Shown: one piece after another, positions 25,338 to 34,215 of the stretch
Layout of the letters: each line of letters opens with the position of its first letter
Numbering within the stretch: the first letter of the stretch is position 1
NCBI RefSeq assembly: GCF_019891545.1
Contig: NZ_JAHDIU010000001.1
Location: 434,001 to 498,000 of the forward strand
DNA from: Flavobacterium coralii
GTDB lineage: Bacteria; Bacteroidota; Bacteroidia; Flavobacteriales; Flavobacteriaceae
Length of the DNA stretch: 64,000 nt
Direction: 5' to 3'
Position numbers and translations under genes: made by a program
The notes under the pieces: model-generated
Told to the model about the DNA's origin: nothing
Databases searched by the model: none
Seen by the model: only the letters and a program-made list of their open reading frames with translations

Positions 25338-25706
25338 ATGGAGTCAGTAATGGGCAGGCCAAAAAAAGCCAGGATACAGGCAGAACCGAAAAACAACAGC
25401 CTCGAACTTAAATCGCTGTTAGTATCGAGAGGTATAGATATTACCCGTTATGAACCCATAGGCGCGGGGTTTTACCACCAGTATGAAGATTGTTTTAATG
25501 CCTCGGTTATCTGTATTGACAGGGTGAAATTTATGCAGGGCGTAGATTATATGGTAAAAATAATTCTTGATGATTTTACCAACGAAGAATATACACGTTT
25601 CCGTAAAAATTTTGAAGTGATAATCAACCCTGAATACAGGAGTTATTACAACCTGAATATCAGTGATATATTACTTCCGGGACAAATACGGGAAAACCTA
25701 ATATAA
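25338..25706 (+). CDS. protein of unknown function, 122 aa
   Basis: A small soluble protein. The N-terminus contains MGRPKKAR, similar to an AT-hook core (GRP), followed by a compact domain with several aromatic residues and a C-terminal NISDILLPGQIREN. Start at 25338 or the ATG four codons later (25350). I do not know the family, and a single GRP is weak evidence for DNA binding. Confidence 0.65.
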   Translation: MESVMGRPKKARIQAEPKNNSLELKSLLVSRGIDITRYEPIGAGFYHQYEDCFNASVICIDRVKFMQGVDYMVKIILDDFTNEEYTRFRKNFEVIINPEYRSYYNLNISDILLPGQIRENLI

Positions 25707-25795
25707 TTAAACAATTATTAAATAAATGCGATAAATGAGGTAGGGAATTTCTTTTTTTGGTTGTTTTAACACTAAACAATCAAAATTTTTAACTT

Positions 25796-27970
25796 ATGAA
25801 AAAGAAATTACTTACACTATTTGCTTCGGTTTTGTTGTGTGTAGCAGGCTACTCGCAAACCACGGCTTATGATGCACCTGATATGATTCAGTGCGGTATC
25901 GAAGTTTTTGATTTAACTCTTCAAAACAATATTGTTTTGGGTAATCAGGATCCTTCAAATTTTACAGTGGCATATTTCCAAACAGAAGAAGATGCCATAA
26001 ATAATACAAACCCTATTCCTGACCCAACGTTTTATATGACACCCGAAGATGTGTTTATTGAGGTTTTTGTAAGGGTAACTTCTGAAATAGATGACTCTTA
26101 TGATGTAAGCTCGTTTTCTGTAGGATGGGGCAGCGGATGGATAGGGTATGATGAAGAAATTCTCCAATGCGAAAGCTATACATTGCCTGTACCTGAAATC
26201 GGCAATTATTACACTGGCCCCGGCGGCACCGGGACTATGCTCATGCCGGGCGATGTAATAACAGAAACAACAAATGTTTATGTTTATAATGAATGGGCAG
26301 GCATTTGTGCTGCTGAGAAAATTATATATGTAAATATATACCCAATACCCGCAATTACTGTCAGCCCGCTGATTGCGTGTGATGATAATGAAGATGGTTA
26401 TGAGTTATTTGACTTAGCCCTGATATGGGAGCAGGTTTATGCCATGCTTAATGCAAGTGATAACTATGTAATAACAATACATGAAACTTACGCTGATGCA
26501 GAAGCAGGTATGAACGCAATTGCAGACCAAATGTGGAGTTATACGAACATTGTGCAATACCAGCAAACGCTTTATGTTAGGGTAGATGGCGGTACTTGTT
26601 TCGGGGTATATGAAGCCCCTATTGTAGCAGGGCCATGTACTGACAACACTATTAGCGGCACTGTTACTTATGACGCAGATGGTAACGGCTGCTCTGCAAG
26701 TGATATACCTGCCGCAGGTATTATTGTGAGCTATACACATAATAATGATGTTTACTATACATTTACAGATGAGAACGGGCAATATACTTTTTACCATGTT
26801 CCTGATGGTGACAATATTCTATATATAAATAATACCCAGCAATATGCACCAACCCCGGCAAATTATACTGTTACGCTTCCTGAAGATGAAACAGCATATG
26901 ATTTCTGCCTTGCCGCTGCTAACCCTGTAAATGATGTTGCCGTAACAATTTTCCCGATACTTAACGCTATTCCGGGTATGGAAACAGGTTACCTGATTAT
27001 GTATGAAAACTTAGGCTCTTATATACAAAATGGTACCATTACCCTGAACTTTGACGATGCAATGCTTAGCTATAATATGTCGGTTCCTGCGATGCAGCTA
27101 AACGGAAGTTCACTAACGTTTTCATATTCCGGGCTTCAGCCTTTTGAGTGGGAATATGTTTATGTGTACTTTAATGTAATGCAGCCGCCAACAGTACAAT
27201 TAGGCGATGTGGTTACTCTTACTGTAGGTATAGACGGTACTTCTGATGATAATATGGCTAATAACAGCCACGTACTTAACCAGGTTGTTGTTAACAGCTA
27301 CGATCCTAATGATATAAGGGTTCATGAAGGTGAATACATAACCCCTGAACAGGCAGAAGGTTACCTGCATTACACTATCCGATTCCAGAATGAAGGTACT
27401 GCCAATGCCCAAAATGTAAGGATTGAAACCGAACTGGATGCAAACCTTGACTGGAGCACATTCGAACCGATTGCTGCGAGCCACAATTATGTAACACAAC
27501 GCAACGAAGAAAGTGTTGAATTTATCTTTAACGGAATTGACTTGCCTTATGCAGATATGGATGAGCCGGGAAGCAATGGTTGGGTTACTTATAAAATCAA
27601 GCCTGTATCAGATATTGCTTTAGGAGACTCTATGTCGGCTACAGCAGGTATATACTTCGATTTTAATGAAGCTATTATTACCAACACAGCTACAACAACT
27701 GTGCAGACTGCAGCTTCGGCAAAAGATTTTAATAACACAGCTTTTGTTGTGTACCCTAACCCTGCCTCAGGCTCAGTTTCTATATTGGCTGAAAACCTTA
27801 CCGGAGAAGCAGATGTAGTATTTACAGATGTATTGGGTAAAACAGTTTTAAGTACAAAAGTGTCTGGAGCTGATTCAACTATTAATCTTTCATCTTTAAC
27901 TAGCGGAATGTATTTTGTTACGCTTTCTGCAAATGGAAAATCTGTTACTCAGAAAATAATTGTAAGATAA
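25796..27970 (+). CDS. T9SS cargo protein with type A sorting domain (paralog 1)
   Basis: A 724-residue surface protein. Signal peptide ending GYSQ (about 21); residues 22-280 hold repeated Ig-like or adhesin-like segments with ETYADAEAG units; about 283-370 is a carboxypeptidase-regulatory/SdrD-B-like domain (SGTVTYDADGNG, FTDENGQYTFYHVPDG); about 380-640 is a conserved-repeat (DUF11-like) region with NSYDPNDI and AEGYLHYTIRFQNEG; the last 75 residues are the T9SS type A sorting domain (VYPNPASGSVSI, GMYFVTLS). The sorting domain directs secretion through T9SS and surface attachment. It is the upstream copy of a tandem pair. Confidence 0.92.
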   Translation: MKKKLLTLFASVLLCVAGYSQTTAYDAPDMIQCGIEVFDLTLQNNIVLGNQDPSNFTVAYFQTEEDAINNTNPIPDPTFYMTPEDVFIEVFVRVTSEIDDSYDVSSFSVGWGSGWIGYDEEILQCESYTLPVPEIGNYYTGPGGTGTMLMPGDVITETTNVYVYNEWAGICAAEKIIYVNIYPIPAITVSPLIACDDNEDGYELFDLALIWEQVYAMLNASDNYVITIHETYADAEAGMNAIADQMWSYTNIVQYQQTLYVRVDGGTCFGVYEAPIVAGPCTDNTISGTVTYDADGNGCSASDIPAAGIIVSYTHNNDVYYTFTDENGQYTFYHVPDGDNILYINNTQQYAPTPANYTVTLPEDETAYDFCLAAANPVNDVAVTIFPILNAIPGMETGYLIMYENLGSYIQNGTITLNFDDAMLSYNMSVPAMQLNGSSLTFSYSGLQPFEWEYVYVYFNVMQPPTVQLGDVVTLTVGIDGTSDDNMANNSHVLNQVVVNSYDPNDIRVHEGEYITPEQAEGYLHYTIRFQNEGTANAQNVRIETELDANLDWSTFEPIAASHNYVTQRNEESVEFIFNGIDLPYADMDEPGSNGWVTYKIKPVSDIALGDSMSATAGIYFDFNEAIITNTATTTVQTAASAKDFNNTAFVVYPNPASGSVSILAENLTGEADVVFTDVLGKTVLSTKVSGADSTINLSSLTSGMYFVTLSANGKSVTQKIIVR
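27692..27842 (+). repeat. direct repeat, copy 1, over the T9SS sorting domain
   Basis: About 150 nt nearly identical to 29970-30120, differing at scattered, mostly third-codon positions. It encodes the end of the linker and first half of the sorting domain. Confidence 0.8.
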
Positions 27971-27989
27971 ATAACAGAAATAGTTTTTG

Positions 27990-28019
27990 GCCCTCCGTTT
28001 TTAAAGCGGGGGGCTTTTT
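27990..28019 (+). terminator. terminator between the two T9SS paralogs
   Basis: GCCCTCCG pairs with CGGGGGGC (one G-U) and is followed by five T, so the second gene probably has its own promoter; TATCTTTT near 28037 is a weak -7 candidate. Confidence 0.7.
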
Positions 28020-28064
28020 ATATTTATAAATATTGTATCTTTTCCATTTTAAAACCAACCACTT

Positions 28065-30248
28065 ATGAAAAAAATTCTACTCTTTCTATCATTATTTTAC
28101 GGAAGTACAGCATTTAGCCAGACTGTAGCCAACACCCCACCGGATATTGTGCATTGTAATCCTAATGTTTTTATGGATTCGGCGCCACCGGTAGATTTGA
28201 CTCAGCAGACACCACTCATTTTAGGAGGGCTTAATCCTTCAATGTTTACTGTCAGCTATTATGAATCTGAAGCAGATGCGGAAGCTTCGGTAAACGCCAT
28301 TCCTCAACCGGAGCAGTATACTGTACCCGCTATTGTGCCTGGGTATGTGACTATTTATGCGCGTGTAGAAAACAACAATGATGAGAGTTATATGATAGTT
28401 AATTTTACAGTTACGGATGTAAGCTTATATGCAATGGAACCTACTCTGATAGTTTGTGAAGGATATGATGTACCTGAACTGAATATCGGAGAATTTTATT
28501 CTGAGCCTGGAGGGCAGGGTACAATATATGGTTCAGGTACTATAGTACCTCAATTTACACATTTATACGCCTATGCCGAATATGAAGGATGTATATTAGA
28601 GTTTGATTTTATTGCACAGCCTGATTTTGTACATTTTGATGGGCCTTTAGAACCGCTTACAGGTTGTGACGAAAATATGGATGGTATTGCATTGTTTAAC
28701 CTTGCATCGCTTATAGAAGGTATAAACGGAAACAATCAGTGGATTATGGTAACATTCCATCAGACGTATGCTGATGCTGAGGATGGTGTAAATGCAATAG
28801 CCACTACATCAGCCTACCAAAACATATTACCATATAACGAGACAATATATGTAAGAAAGTATGATGGCACCTGCCATTCTGTTACCTCTTTAGAGCTTAT
28901 TGCCGGAGATTGTGAAGGTGCAAGTGTTACAGGTATGGTTACATATGACCTTGGTAGTAATGAATGCAATACAGGTGCTGTAGGCGCTCCGGGCTTACCT
29001 GTAAGCTTTAATAACGGCATTACAAATTATGTTGCATTTACGGACAGCAACGGAAATTATGGGTTTGTGAATGTACCTGAATTAGAGGGCACACTTACTG
29101 TAGGGCAGGGCGGCACATTCCCCTTTACCACAACGCCGGGAAGCTATACTTTATCACCTGAGGGAGAGGAACAAGGTTATAATTTCTGCCTTTCGGCAGA
29201 AGATAACAGTACCAATATATCTGTAACAATGGTGCCGATGGGTAATGCAATACCCGGTTTTGATGCTTATTACCAATTAGTAATACAAAATACAGGCAGC
29301 ACTCCTGCAGGCGGCACTATAACCATAACCTTTAACGATGCAAGCCTTACCTTTAATTCTTCAAGCCCTGCAATGTCACCGTCAGGCAATGTGCTGACCT
29401 ATAACTTTGCCCAGCTTATGCCATTTCAGTCTGTAACGGCAGCTATTAACTTTACAGTATTTACGCCTCCAACAGTAAACGGCGGAGATATACTTGAGTT
29501 TACAGCAGCACTATCGGGAACAGATGATATAGCAGATGATAATGTTTCAATAGTAAACCAGACTGTTGTAAACTCATATGACCCAAATGATATTACTGTT
29601 CACGAAGGTGCTTTTATAAGCCCAGAGCAGGCAGAAGGTTACCTGCATTATACAATAAGATTCCAGAATGAAGGTAACGGCAACGCCATAAATATACGAG
29701 TAGATGACATGCTGGATGACAATTTAGACTGGGACACCTTTCAGCCTGTTGCTTCAAGCCACAATATGCAGACGATGCGTACAGGCAATATGGTACAGTT
29801 TTATTTTAATAACATAAACCTTCCTTACACAGATGCAGATGAAGCGGGAAGTCAGGGATATATCAGCTACAGGATAAAGCCTGTCAGCAACATAGCAGAA
29901 GGAGATATTATTATGGCTTCAGCAGGTATTTATTTCGACTTTAACCCTGTAGTGCTTACCAACACTACTACAACAACTGTGCAGACGGCTGCTTCGGCAA
30001 AAGATTTTAATAACACGGCTTTTGTAGTGTATCCTAACCCTGCATCAGGAACAGTTTCTATACTGGCTGAAAACCTTACAGGAGAAGCAGATGTAGTATT
30101 TACAGATGTATTGGGTAAAAAAGTATTAATTGCAAAAGTAGCGGGTAATACAAATTCGATAGACATTTCCTCATTACATAGCGGCATGTACTTTATAAGG
30201 ATAAGTACAGAAGGCAAATCTTCTACCCAAAAACTGATAATAAAGTAA
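28065..30248 (+). CDS. T9SS cargo protein with type A sorting domain (paralog 2)
   Basis: A 727-residue protein with the same architecture as its upstream neighbour: signal peptide ending AFSQ, N-terminal segments with QTYADAEDG, a regulatory-like beta domain (GMVTYDLGSNECN, FTDSNGNYGFVNVPE), a conserved-repeat region with NSYDPNDITVHEG and AEGYLHYTIRFQNEG, and a C-terminal type A sorting domain. The sorting-domain half is nearly identical to paralog 1 while the N-terminal domains have diverged, as expected for surface proteins that keep the secretion signal and vary the exposed part. Confidence 0.92.
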   Translation: MKKILLFLSLFYGSTAFSQTVANTPPDIVHCNPNVFMDSAPPVDLTQQTPLILGGLNPSMFTVSYYESEADAEASVNAIPQPEQYTVPAIVPGYVTIYARVENNNDESYMIVNFTVTDVSLYAMEPTLIVCEGYDVPELNIGEFYSEPGGQGTIYGSGTIVPQFTHLYAYAEYEGCILEFDFIAQPDFVHFDGPLEPLTGCDENMDGIALFNLASLIEGINGNNQWIMVTFHQTYADAEDGVNAIATTSAYQNILPYNETIYVRKYDGTCHSVTSLELIAGDCEGASVTGMVTYDLGSNECNTGAVGAPGLPVSFNNGITNYVAFTDSNGNYGFVNVPELEGTLTVGQGGTFPFTTTPGSYTLSPEGEEQGYNFCLSAEDNSTNISVTMVPMGNAIPGFDAYYQLVIQNTGSTPAGGTITITFNDASLTFNSSSPAMSPSGNVLTYNFAQLMPFQSVTAAINFTVFTPPTVNGGDILEFTAALSGTDDIADDNVSIVNQTVVNSYDPNDITVHEGAFISPEQAEGYLHYTIRFQNEGNGNAINIRVDDMLDDNLDWDTFQPVASSHNMQTMRTGNMVQFYFNNINLPYTDADEAGSQGYISYRIKPVSNIAEGDIIMASAGIYFDFNPVVLTNTTTTTVQTAASAKDFNNTAFVVYPNPASGTVSILAENLTGEADVVFTDVLGKKVLIAKVAGNTNSIDISSLHSGMYFIRISTEGKSSTQKLIIK
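29970..30120 (+). repeat. direct repeat, copy 2, over the T9SS sorting domain
   Basis: Matches 27692-27842 almost base for base; offset 2278 nt. A possible substrate for gene conversion or for deletion fusing the two genes. Confidence 0.8.
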
Positions 30249-30267
30249 AAATAAAGCTTGCAATACT

Positions 30268-30300
30268 AAAAGCCCTTTTGTAATGTGCAAAGGGGCTTTT
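30268..30300. terminator. bidirectional terminator
   Basis: AAAAGCCCTTTTG (30268-30280) pairs over 13 bp, with one G-U, with CAAAGGGGCTTTT (30288-30300), between the convergent T9SS paralog and the DUF6048 gene. Confidence 0.85.
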
Positions 30301-31077
30301 TTATGGAGTAGTTTTTTCTGCGGGTTTGGCTGCTTTCTTGTAAAGTGGTATAAAATAAGAAACAGTATAGTTAAACCCTGCGCCAAAGCTGCCTGCATAG
30401 GTGCGGTTATAACCGGGTATATACAGGTTATCAAAATTATCGGGCTTTTTGTTTGCGAACAATAAATTCAGCCTAACGCTAAACCCTAAAAAAAGATTAT
30501 CAAAAACTTCAGCTTTAACACCGCCTACAACTTCAGCCCAGTGTGCATTAAGGCTGCTATACTCTCTGCCCGATATCACTGTTACCTCATCAAGATAACG
30601 TACATTACCATCTAAAATCCGGTTATCATATATTTTGTAAGAGTTCAGTGTCTGGCTAAATGAAGCTATGCTATAGCGGAAACCCACATATATCATATTC
30701 TCCATATCAAGCCAGTTTTCATAGGCATTATAATCAAAGCCTACTTTTAAATAGCTGCCTGATGCCGTAAAATTTAACTGCCTGTCATCAATGGTATAAT
30801 CTTCATTACCTATTTCTGCCGCTGCATAAAGCTTTTTACTCAGCCTGTAATCCCCAACTATCTCAAGGCCCCTGTAATCATCGGTATAGAAGCCTTTTGC
30901 AATCTTATTAAGATCTACACCTAGGCGTAATCCATACCGCTCACTTTTAGCAGCAGGCACTGCAGTCTCGGCAGGGGCAACAGTATCTGTTGCTACCTGC
31001 GCTGACCCCTGCATGGCAGCAAGCATAATGCCCAGGCTAGTAAAATATTTTAATATGCTCTGTGTTCTCATCTTCAA
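30301..31077 (-). CDS. DUF6048 outer-membrane protein
   Basis: A 258-residue protein with a signal peptide (cleavage near GSAQ, about 27) and alternating hydrophobic/polar strands (YLKVGFDYNAYENW, YVGFRYSIASF, FLGFSVRLNLLF) indicating a small beta-barrel. The C-terminus carries a Lys/Pro-rich extension after the last strand. It follows DUF6452 with a 41-nt overlap in another frame. In flavobacteria rlmD, DUF6452 and DUF6048 genes recur together; the link between rRNA methylation and this envelope pair is unexplained. Confidence 0.8.
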   Translation of the reverse strand: MKMRTQSILKYFTSLGIMLAAMQGSAQVATDTVAPAETAVPAAKSERYGLRLGVDLNKIAKGFYTDDYRGLEIVGDYRLSKKLYAAAEIGNEDYTIDDRQLNFTASGSYLKVGFDYNAYENWLDMENMIYVGFRYSIASFSQTLNSYKIYDNRILDGNVRYLDEVTVISGREYSSLNAHWAEVVGGVKAEVFDNLFLGFSVRLNLLFANKKPDNFDNLYIPGYNRTYAGSFGAGFNYTVSYFIPLYKKAAKPAEKTTP

Positions 31078-31567
31078 TATTGCTTTCTATAACCTGTATT
31101 TCTTGAATCCACAGGTTATCTGCAGGTATAGTGTCTGTTAGTACAGGGTTTGGCTCTTCGTTAGTATTTTCTTTAAGATAGAAAAGGGATTTAAACCCAC
31201 ACGCCCTCGAAATGTAAACCTCATTGTGGGTATATTTAAATTCAATATAGTCGGTATTATAATTTAAGCCGCCGCCGGGCGCGTTTGTAACCAGTGTAAA
31301 GCCCCATCTTACAGATTCTGCATCTGCTCTTAGCGGTACTACTAAACTGTCAACAGCCACAGCATCCCTGCCTTCAATGCTGTCACCTTCCATAAATTGC
31401 AGTATCCTGCCGCTTTTACGTACTTCCTGGTTATCGGCATTATAAAAAGTGACAATCATGTTGGGAGTAGTAGGGGTATCTTCAGCACATATATCGTCTT
31501 TCTCACAGCTCCAAAAGTAGGTAGCTATAACTGTAGCGATAATTGCAGTAATAATAATCTTTTTCAT
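31037..31567 (-). CDS. DUF6452 lipoprotein
   Basis: A 176-residue lipoprotein: hydrophobic signal, lipobox FWSC with Cys21, then EKDDICAEDTPTTP, a start typical of DUF6452. The rest is a beta-rich periplasmic domain. It lies 15 nt after rlmD and overlaps DUF6048, so the three genes are one transcript. Confidence 0.82.
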   Translation of the reverse strand: MKKIIITAIIATVIATYFWSCEKDDICAEDTPTTPNMIVTFYNADNQEVRKSGRILQFMEGDSIEGRDAVAVDSLVVPLRADAESVRWGFTLVTNAPGGGLNYNTDYIEFKYTHNEVYISRACGFKSLFYLKENTNEEPNPVLTDTIPADNLWIQEIQVIESNIEDENTEHIKIFY

Positions 31568-31582
31568 AGCGGTTGTGCCGTG

Positions 31583-32998
31583 TTATTTTCTTTTTTCTAA
31601 AAGTACAACATTTTCTACGTGGTGCGTTTGCGGAAACATATCTACAGGGCGCACACGGGTTACTTTATACTGTTCATCCATCAGGGCAAGGTCGCGAGCC
31701 TGCGTAGCCGAGTTGCAGCTTACATATACCACACGCTCCGGAGCTATATTTAATATTTGCGCCACAACATCTTTATGCATACCATCACGCGGAGGGTCGG
31801 TTATTATAACATCGGGCCTGCCATGAGTAGCGATAAACTCTTCGTTAAAAACCTCTTTCATGTCGCCTGCAAAGAACTCGCAGTTCGTAATGGCATTGCG
31901 CTTAGCGTTCTCTTTTGCATCGGCTATGGCTTCGGGCACTGCTTCTACACCAATTACCTTACTTGCCTTTTTAGATACAAACTGCGCAATAGTACCCGTA
32001 CCGGTATAAAGGTCATAAACCAGTTCGTTACCGGTTAGCCCTGCAAAATCTCTTGTAATTTTATACAGCTCGTAAGCCTGGTCTGAGTTAGTCTGGTAAA
32101 AAGATTTGGCATTAATGCTGAATTTTAAACCTTCCATTTCTTCCAGTATATAATCCCTGCCTTTGTAGAGTATGATATCCTGGTCGTAAAGCGTGTCGTT
32201 TGCCTTTTGGTTCACCACATACTGTAATGATGTAATTTCGGGGAAACGCTCAGCAAGAAAGTTGAGCAGCAATTCTCTTTTCTCCTTGTCGTCATCATAA
32301 AACTGTACCAGTACCATTATTTCCCCTGTGCTTGCCGTGCGTATCATAAGCGTGCGCAGTAGTCCGCTGTGCTCGCGGGGGTTAAAAAAGCTCAGGTCAT
32401 TTGCATTTGCAAAATCACGTATTTCATTCCGTATTGCATTACTTGGATCTTCCTGAAGGCTGCAATGGGTAATATCAAGAATTTTATCCCACATCCTTGG
32501 TATATGAAAGCCAAGTGCGTTTGCATTATCTATTGTAGCTCCGCTTGCAATTTCTTCTTCCGTCATCCAACGGCTGTTAGAAAAAGAAAACTCCATCTTG
32601 TTGCGGTAAAAAAAGCGTTTCTCGCTGCCCATTATCGGTTCAAACTCCGGCATCTCAATTTTACCGATGCGTTTCAGGTTGTTATAAACTTCCTGGTTCT
32701 TGTAAAAAAGCTGCTGGCTGTAGGTCATGTTCTGCCATTTGCAGCCCCCGCACGAGCCAAAGTGGGCGCACACAGGCACAGTGCGGTGCTCTGACAATTC
32801 ATGGAATTTTATAGCACGCCCCTCATAATAGGCGCGTTTCTTTTTAAGTGTTTGCACATCTACCACATCTCCGGGTACAACATTAGGTATAAAAATTACC
32901 TTTCCATCCGGCGCTTTTGCTACAGAAACACCTTTTGCGCCTGCATCCAGCACACTTACATTTTCAAATATGATCTTGTCTGATCTTTTTCTTCCCAT
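31583..32998 (-). CDS. rlmD: 23S rRNA (uracil-C5) methyltransferase, RlmD family
   Basis: A 471-residue TrmA/RlmD-type enzyme: N-terminal TRAM domain (about 5-65), an iron-sulfur Cys cluster (Cys77, Cys83, Cys86 in CAHFGSCGGC), the SAM-binding DLYTGTGTIAQF motif, DPPRDG and the catalytic Cys in VYVSCNSAT. It methylates C5 of a uracil in 23S rRNA; distinguishing RlmD from RlmC/RumB is by length and the Fe-S cluster. The ATG is only 4 nt from a -7 box, so the mRNA may be leaderless. Confidence 0.9.
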   Translation of the reverse strand: MGRKRSDKIIFENVSVLDAGAKGVSVAKAPDGKVIFIPNVVPGDVVDVQTLKKKRAYYEGRAIKFHELSEHRTVPVCAHFGSCGGCKWQNMTYSQQLFYKNQEVYNNLKRIGKIEMPEFEPIMGSEKRFFYRNKMEFSFSNSRWMTEEEIASGATIDNANALGFHIPRMWDKILDITHCSLQEDPSNAIRNEIRDFANANDLSFFNPREHSGLLRTLMIRTASTGEIMVLVQFYDDDKEKRELLLNFLAERFPEITSLQYVVNQKANDTLYDQDIILYKGRDYILEEMEGLKFSINAKSFYQTNSDQAYELYKITRDFAGLTGNELVYDLYTGTGTIAQFVSKKASKVIGVEAVPEAIADAKENAKRNAITNCEFFAGDMKEVFNEEFIATHGRPDVIITDPPRDGMHKDVVAQILNIAPERVVYVSCNSATQARDLALMDEQYKVTRVRPVDMFPQTHHVENVVLLEKRK

Positions 32999-33002
32999 GC
33001 GG

Positions 33003-33010
33003 CAAAAATA
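33003..33010 (-). promoter_or_regulatory. -7 box of the rlmD operon
   Basis: TATTTTTG on the minus strand, 4 nt before the rlmD ATG. Transcription would start at or within a few nt of the ATG. Confidence 0.5.
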
Positions 33011-33033
33011 AGCTATTGGTAATTAAATATGAA

Positions 33034-33041
33034 TAAATTTG
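33034..33041 (+). promoter_or_regulatory. -7 box of the DUF1697 gene
   Basis: TAAATTTG matches the consensus; a partial -33 (TTGG at 33015-33018) is closer than usual. It overlaps an in-frame upstream start at 33039, supporting translation from 33063. Confidence 0.5.
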
Positions 33042-33062
33042 CATGTAACCTTTTTCTATAGT

Positions 33063-33626
33063 ATGCAAAAATACCTTGCTCTTTTTCGCGGAATAAACGT
33101 TAGCGGTAAAAATATCATTAAAATGGAAGGCCTGCGAAAGGTTATGGCAAATGCAGGATATACAGATGTAGCTACCTACATACAAAGCGGTAACGTAGTT
33201 TTCATAGCGACTGAACCTGATAAAGATATAGTAAGGCAGCATATAGAGGCATTGGTAGAAAAAGAATATAACCTTAGTATTGCCATTTTTATATTTGATG
33301 AAGCTGATATGCATAGGGCATTGTTCTTAAATCCGTTTGCAGGCCCTGATGACATAGAAGAAGGCATTAAAAAGCTGTACGTTACTTTTCTTTCCGGCAT
33401 TCCTGAAGCAGGTTATTATGAAAAGCTGTTACAGGCGCCAATCGGTGAAGATGAAATAGTACTTAAAGATGATATTTTATATTTTAAACTTGCAGGAAAG
33501 GCATCTGATTCTAAGCTCTCAAATAACCTTATCGAAAACAAGCTTAAGCTGCGCGCCACCACACGTAACTGGAATACCACAATAAAACTTTATGGTATGC
33601 TTAAAGAAACCGGAAGCAAATCATAA
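33063..33626 (+). CDS. DUF1697 protein
   Basis: A 187-residue cytosolic protein with the family signature LFRGINVSGKN near the start, YIQSGNVVF, and the C-terminal RATTRNWNTT. DUF1697 proteins are widespread with no established activity. The ATG at 33063 matches the family N-terminus. Confidence 0.88.
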   Translation: MQKYLALFRGINVSGKNIIKMEGLRKVMANAGYTDVATYIQSGNVVFIATEPDKDIVRQHIEALVEKEYNLSIAIFIFDEADMHRALFLNPFAGPDDIEEGIKKLYVTFLSGIPEAGYYEKLLQAPIGEDEIVLKDDILYFKLAGKASDSKLSNNLIENKLKLRATTRNWNTTIKLYGMLKETGSKS

Positions 33627-33715
33627 GTTTGTGTTAATGGCAGTTGTTTGATAATGAGTTTTATATCTTATTTATTAATTTTAAATAACAGATAACAAAA
33701 CAACAAACAATTACC

Positions 33716-34132
33716 ATGAAAAGAAATGCAACCGCAGTTTGGGAAGGTTCCCTTAAAGAAGGTAACGGCAAACTTACCACAGAAAGTAACGTTTTAAGCA
33801 ACACACAGTACTCATATAAAACCCGTTTTGAGAGCGGCAACGGTACCAACCCCGAAGAGCTTATAGCTGCTGCACACGCAGGCTGCTTTACTATGCAGTT
33901 AACGGCATACTTAAACGAATCAGGGTACAGGGTAGCATCGTTAGAAACAAAATGTAATGTAGATTTCCAGAACGGCAGCGTGGTTAGCAGCCACCTTTCT
34001 GTTATCGGCAGGGTAGATGATATATCAACAGAGGCGTTTCAGCAGCACGTACAGAAGGCAGAAAAAAACTGTCCTATATCAAGACTGCTTAATACCGAAA
34101 TTTCATCTCATGCTACTTTAGTAAGGAGTTAG
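33716..34132 (+). CDS. OsmC-family peroxidase
   Basis: A 138-residue protein with both redox-active Cys in the expected contexts: HAGCFTMQL and KNCPISRLL. It starts with a WEGSLKEGNGKL strand and ends with a beta strand. OsmC proteins reduce organic hydroperoxides, with electrons from thiols. Monocistronic; a hairpin terminator follows. Confidence 0.92.
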   Translation: MKRNATAVWEGSLKEGNGKLTTESNVLSNTQYSYKTRFESGNGTNPEELIAAAHAGCFTMQLTAYLNESGYRVASLETKCNVDFQNGSVVSSHLSVIGRVDDISTEAFQQHVQKAEKNCPISRLLNTEISSHATLVRS

Positions 34133-34156
34133 TTATTCGATTTCATATTTTGTGAT

Positions 34157-34183
34157 AAGCCCCTTTATACAGGGGCTTTTTTT
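34157..34183 (+). terminator. OsmC terminator
   Basis: AAGCCCCT pairs with AGGGGCTT around a 6-nt loop and is followed by a T run. Confidence 0.8.
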
Positions 34184-34193
34184 GTTATTTTTG
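34164..34193 (+). promoter_or_regulatory. promoter of the WYL regulator gene
   Basis: TTTA (34164-34167), 18 nt, then TATTTTTG (34186-34193). The -33 region lies inside the preceding terminator hairpin. Confidence 0.55.
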
Positions 34194-34215
34194 GAGTATT
34201 GCTAAAGATAAGGCC

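Noticed and set aside
27692-30120. Direct repeats as a CRISPR or transposon signature
   Set aside because: Only two long copies, both inside coding sequence for the same protein domain; this is gene duplication.
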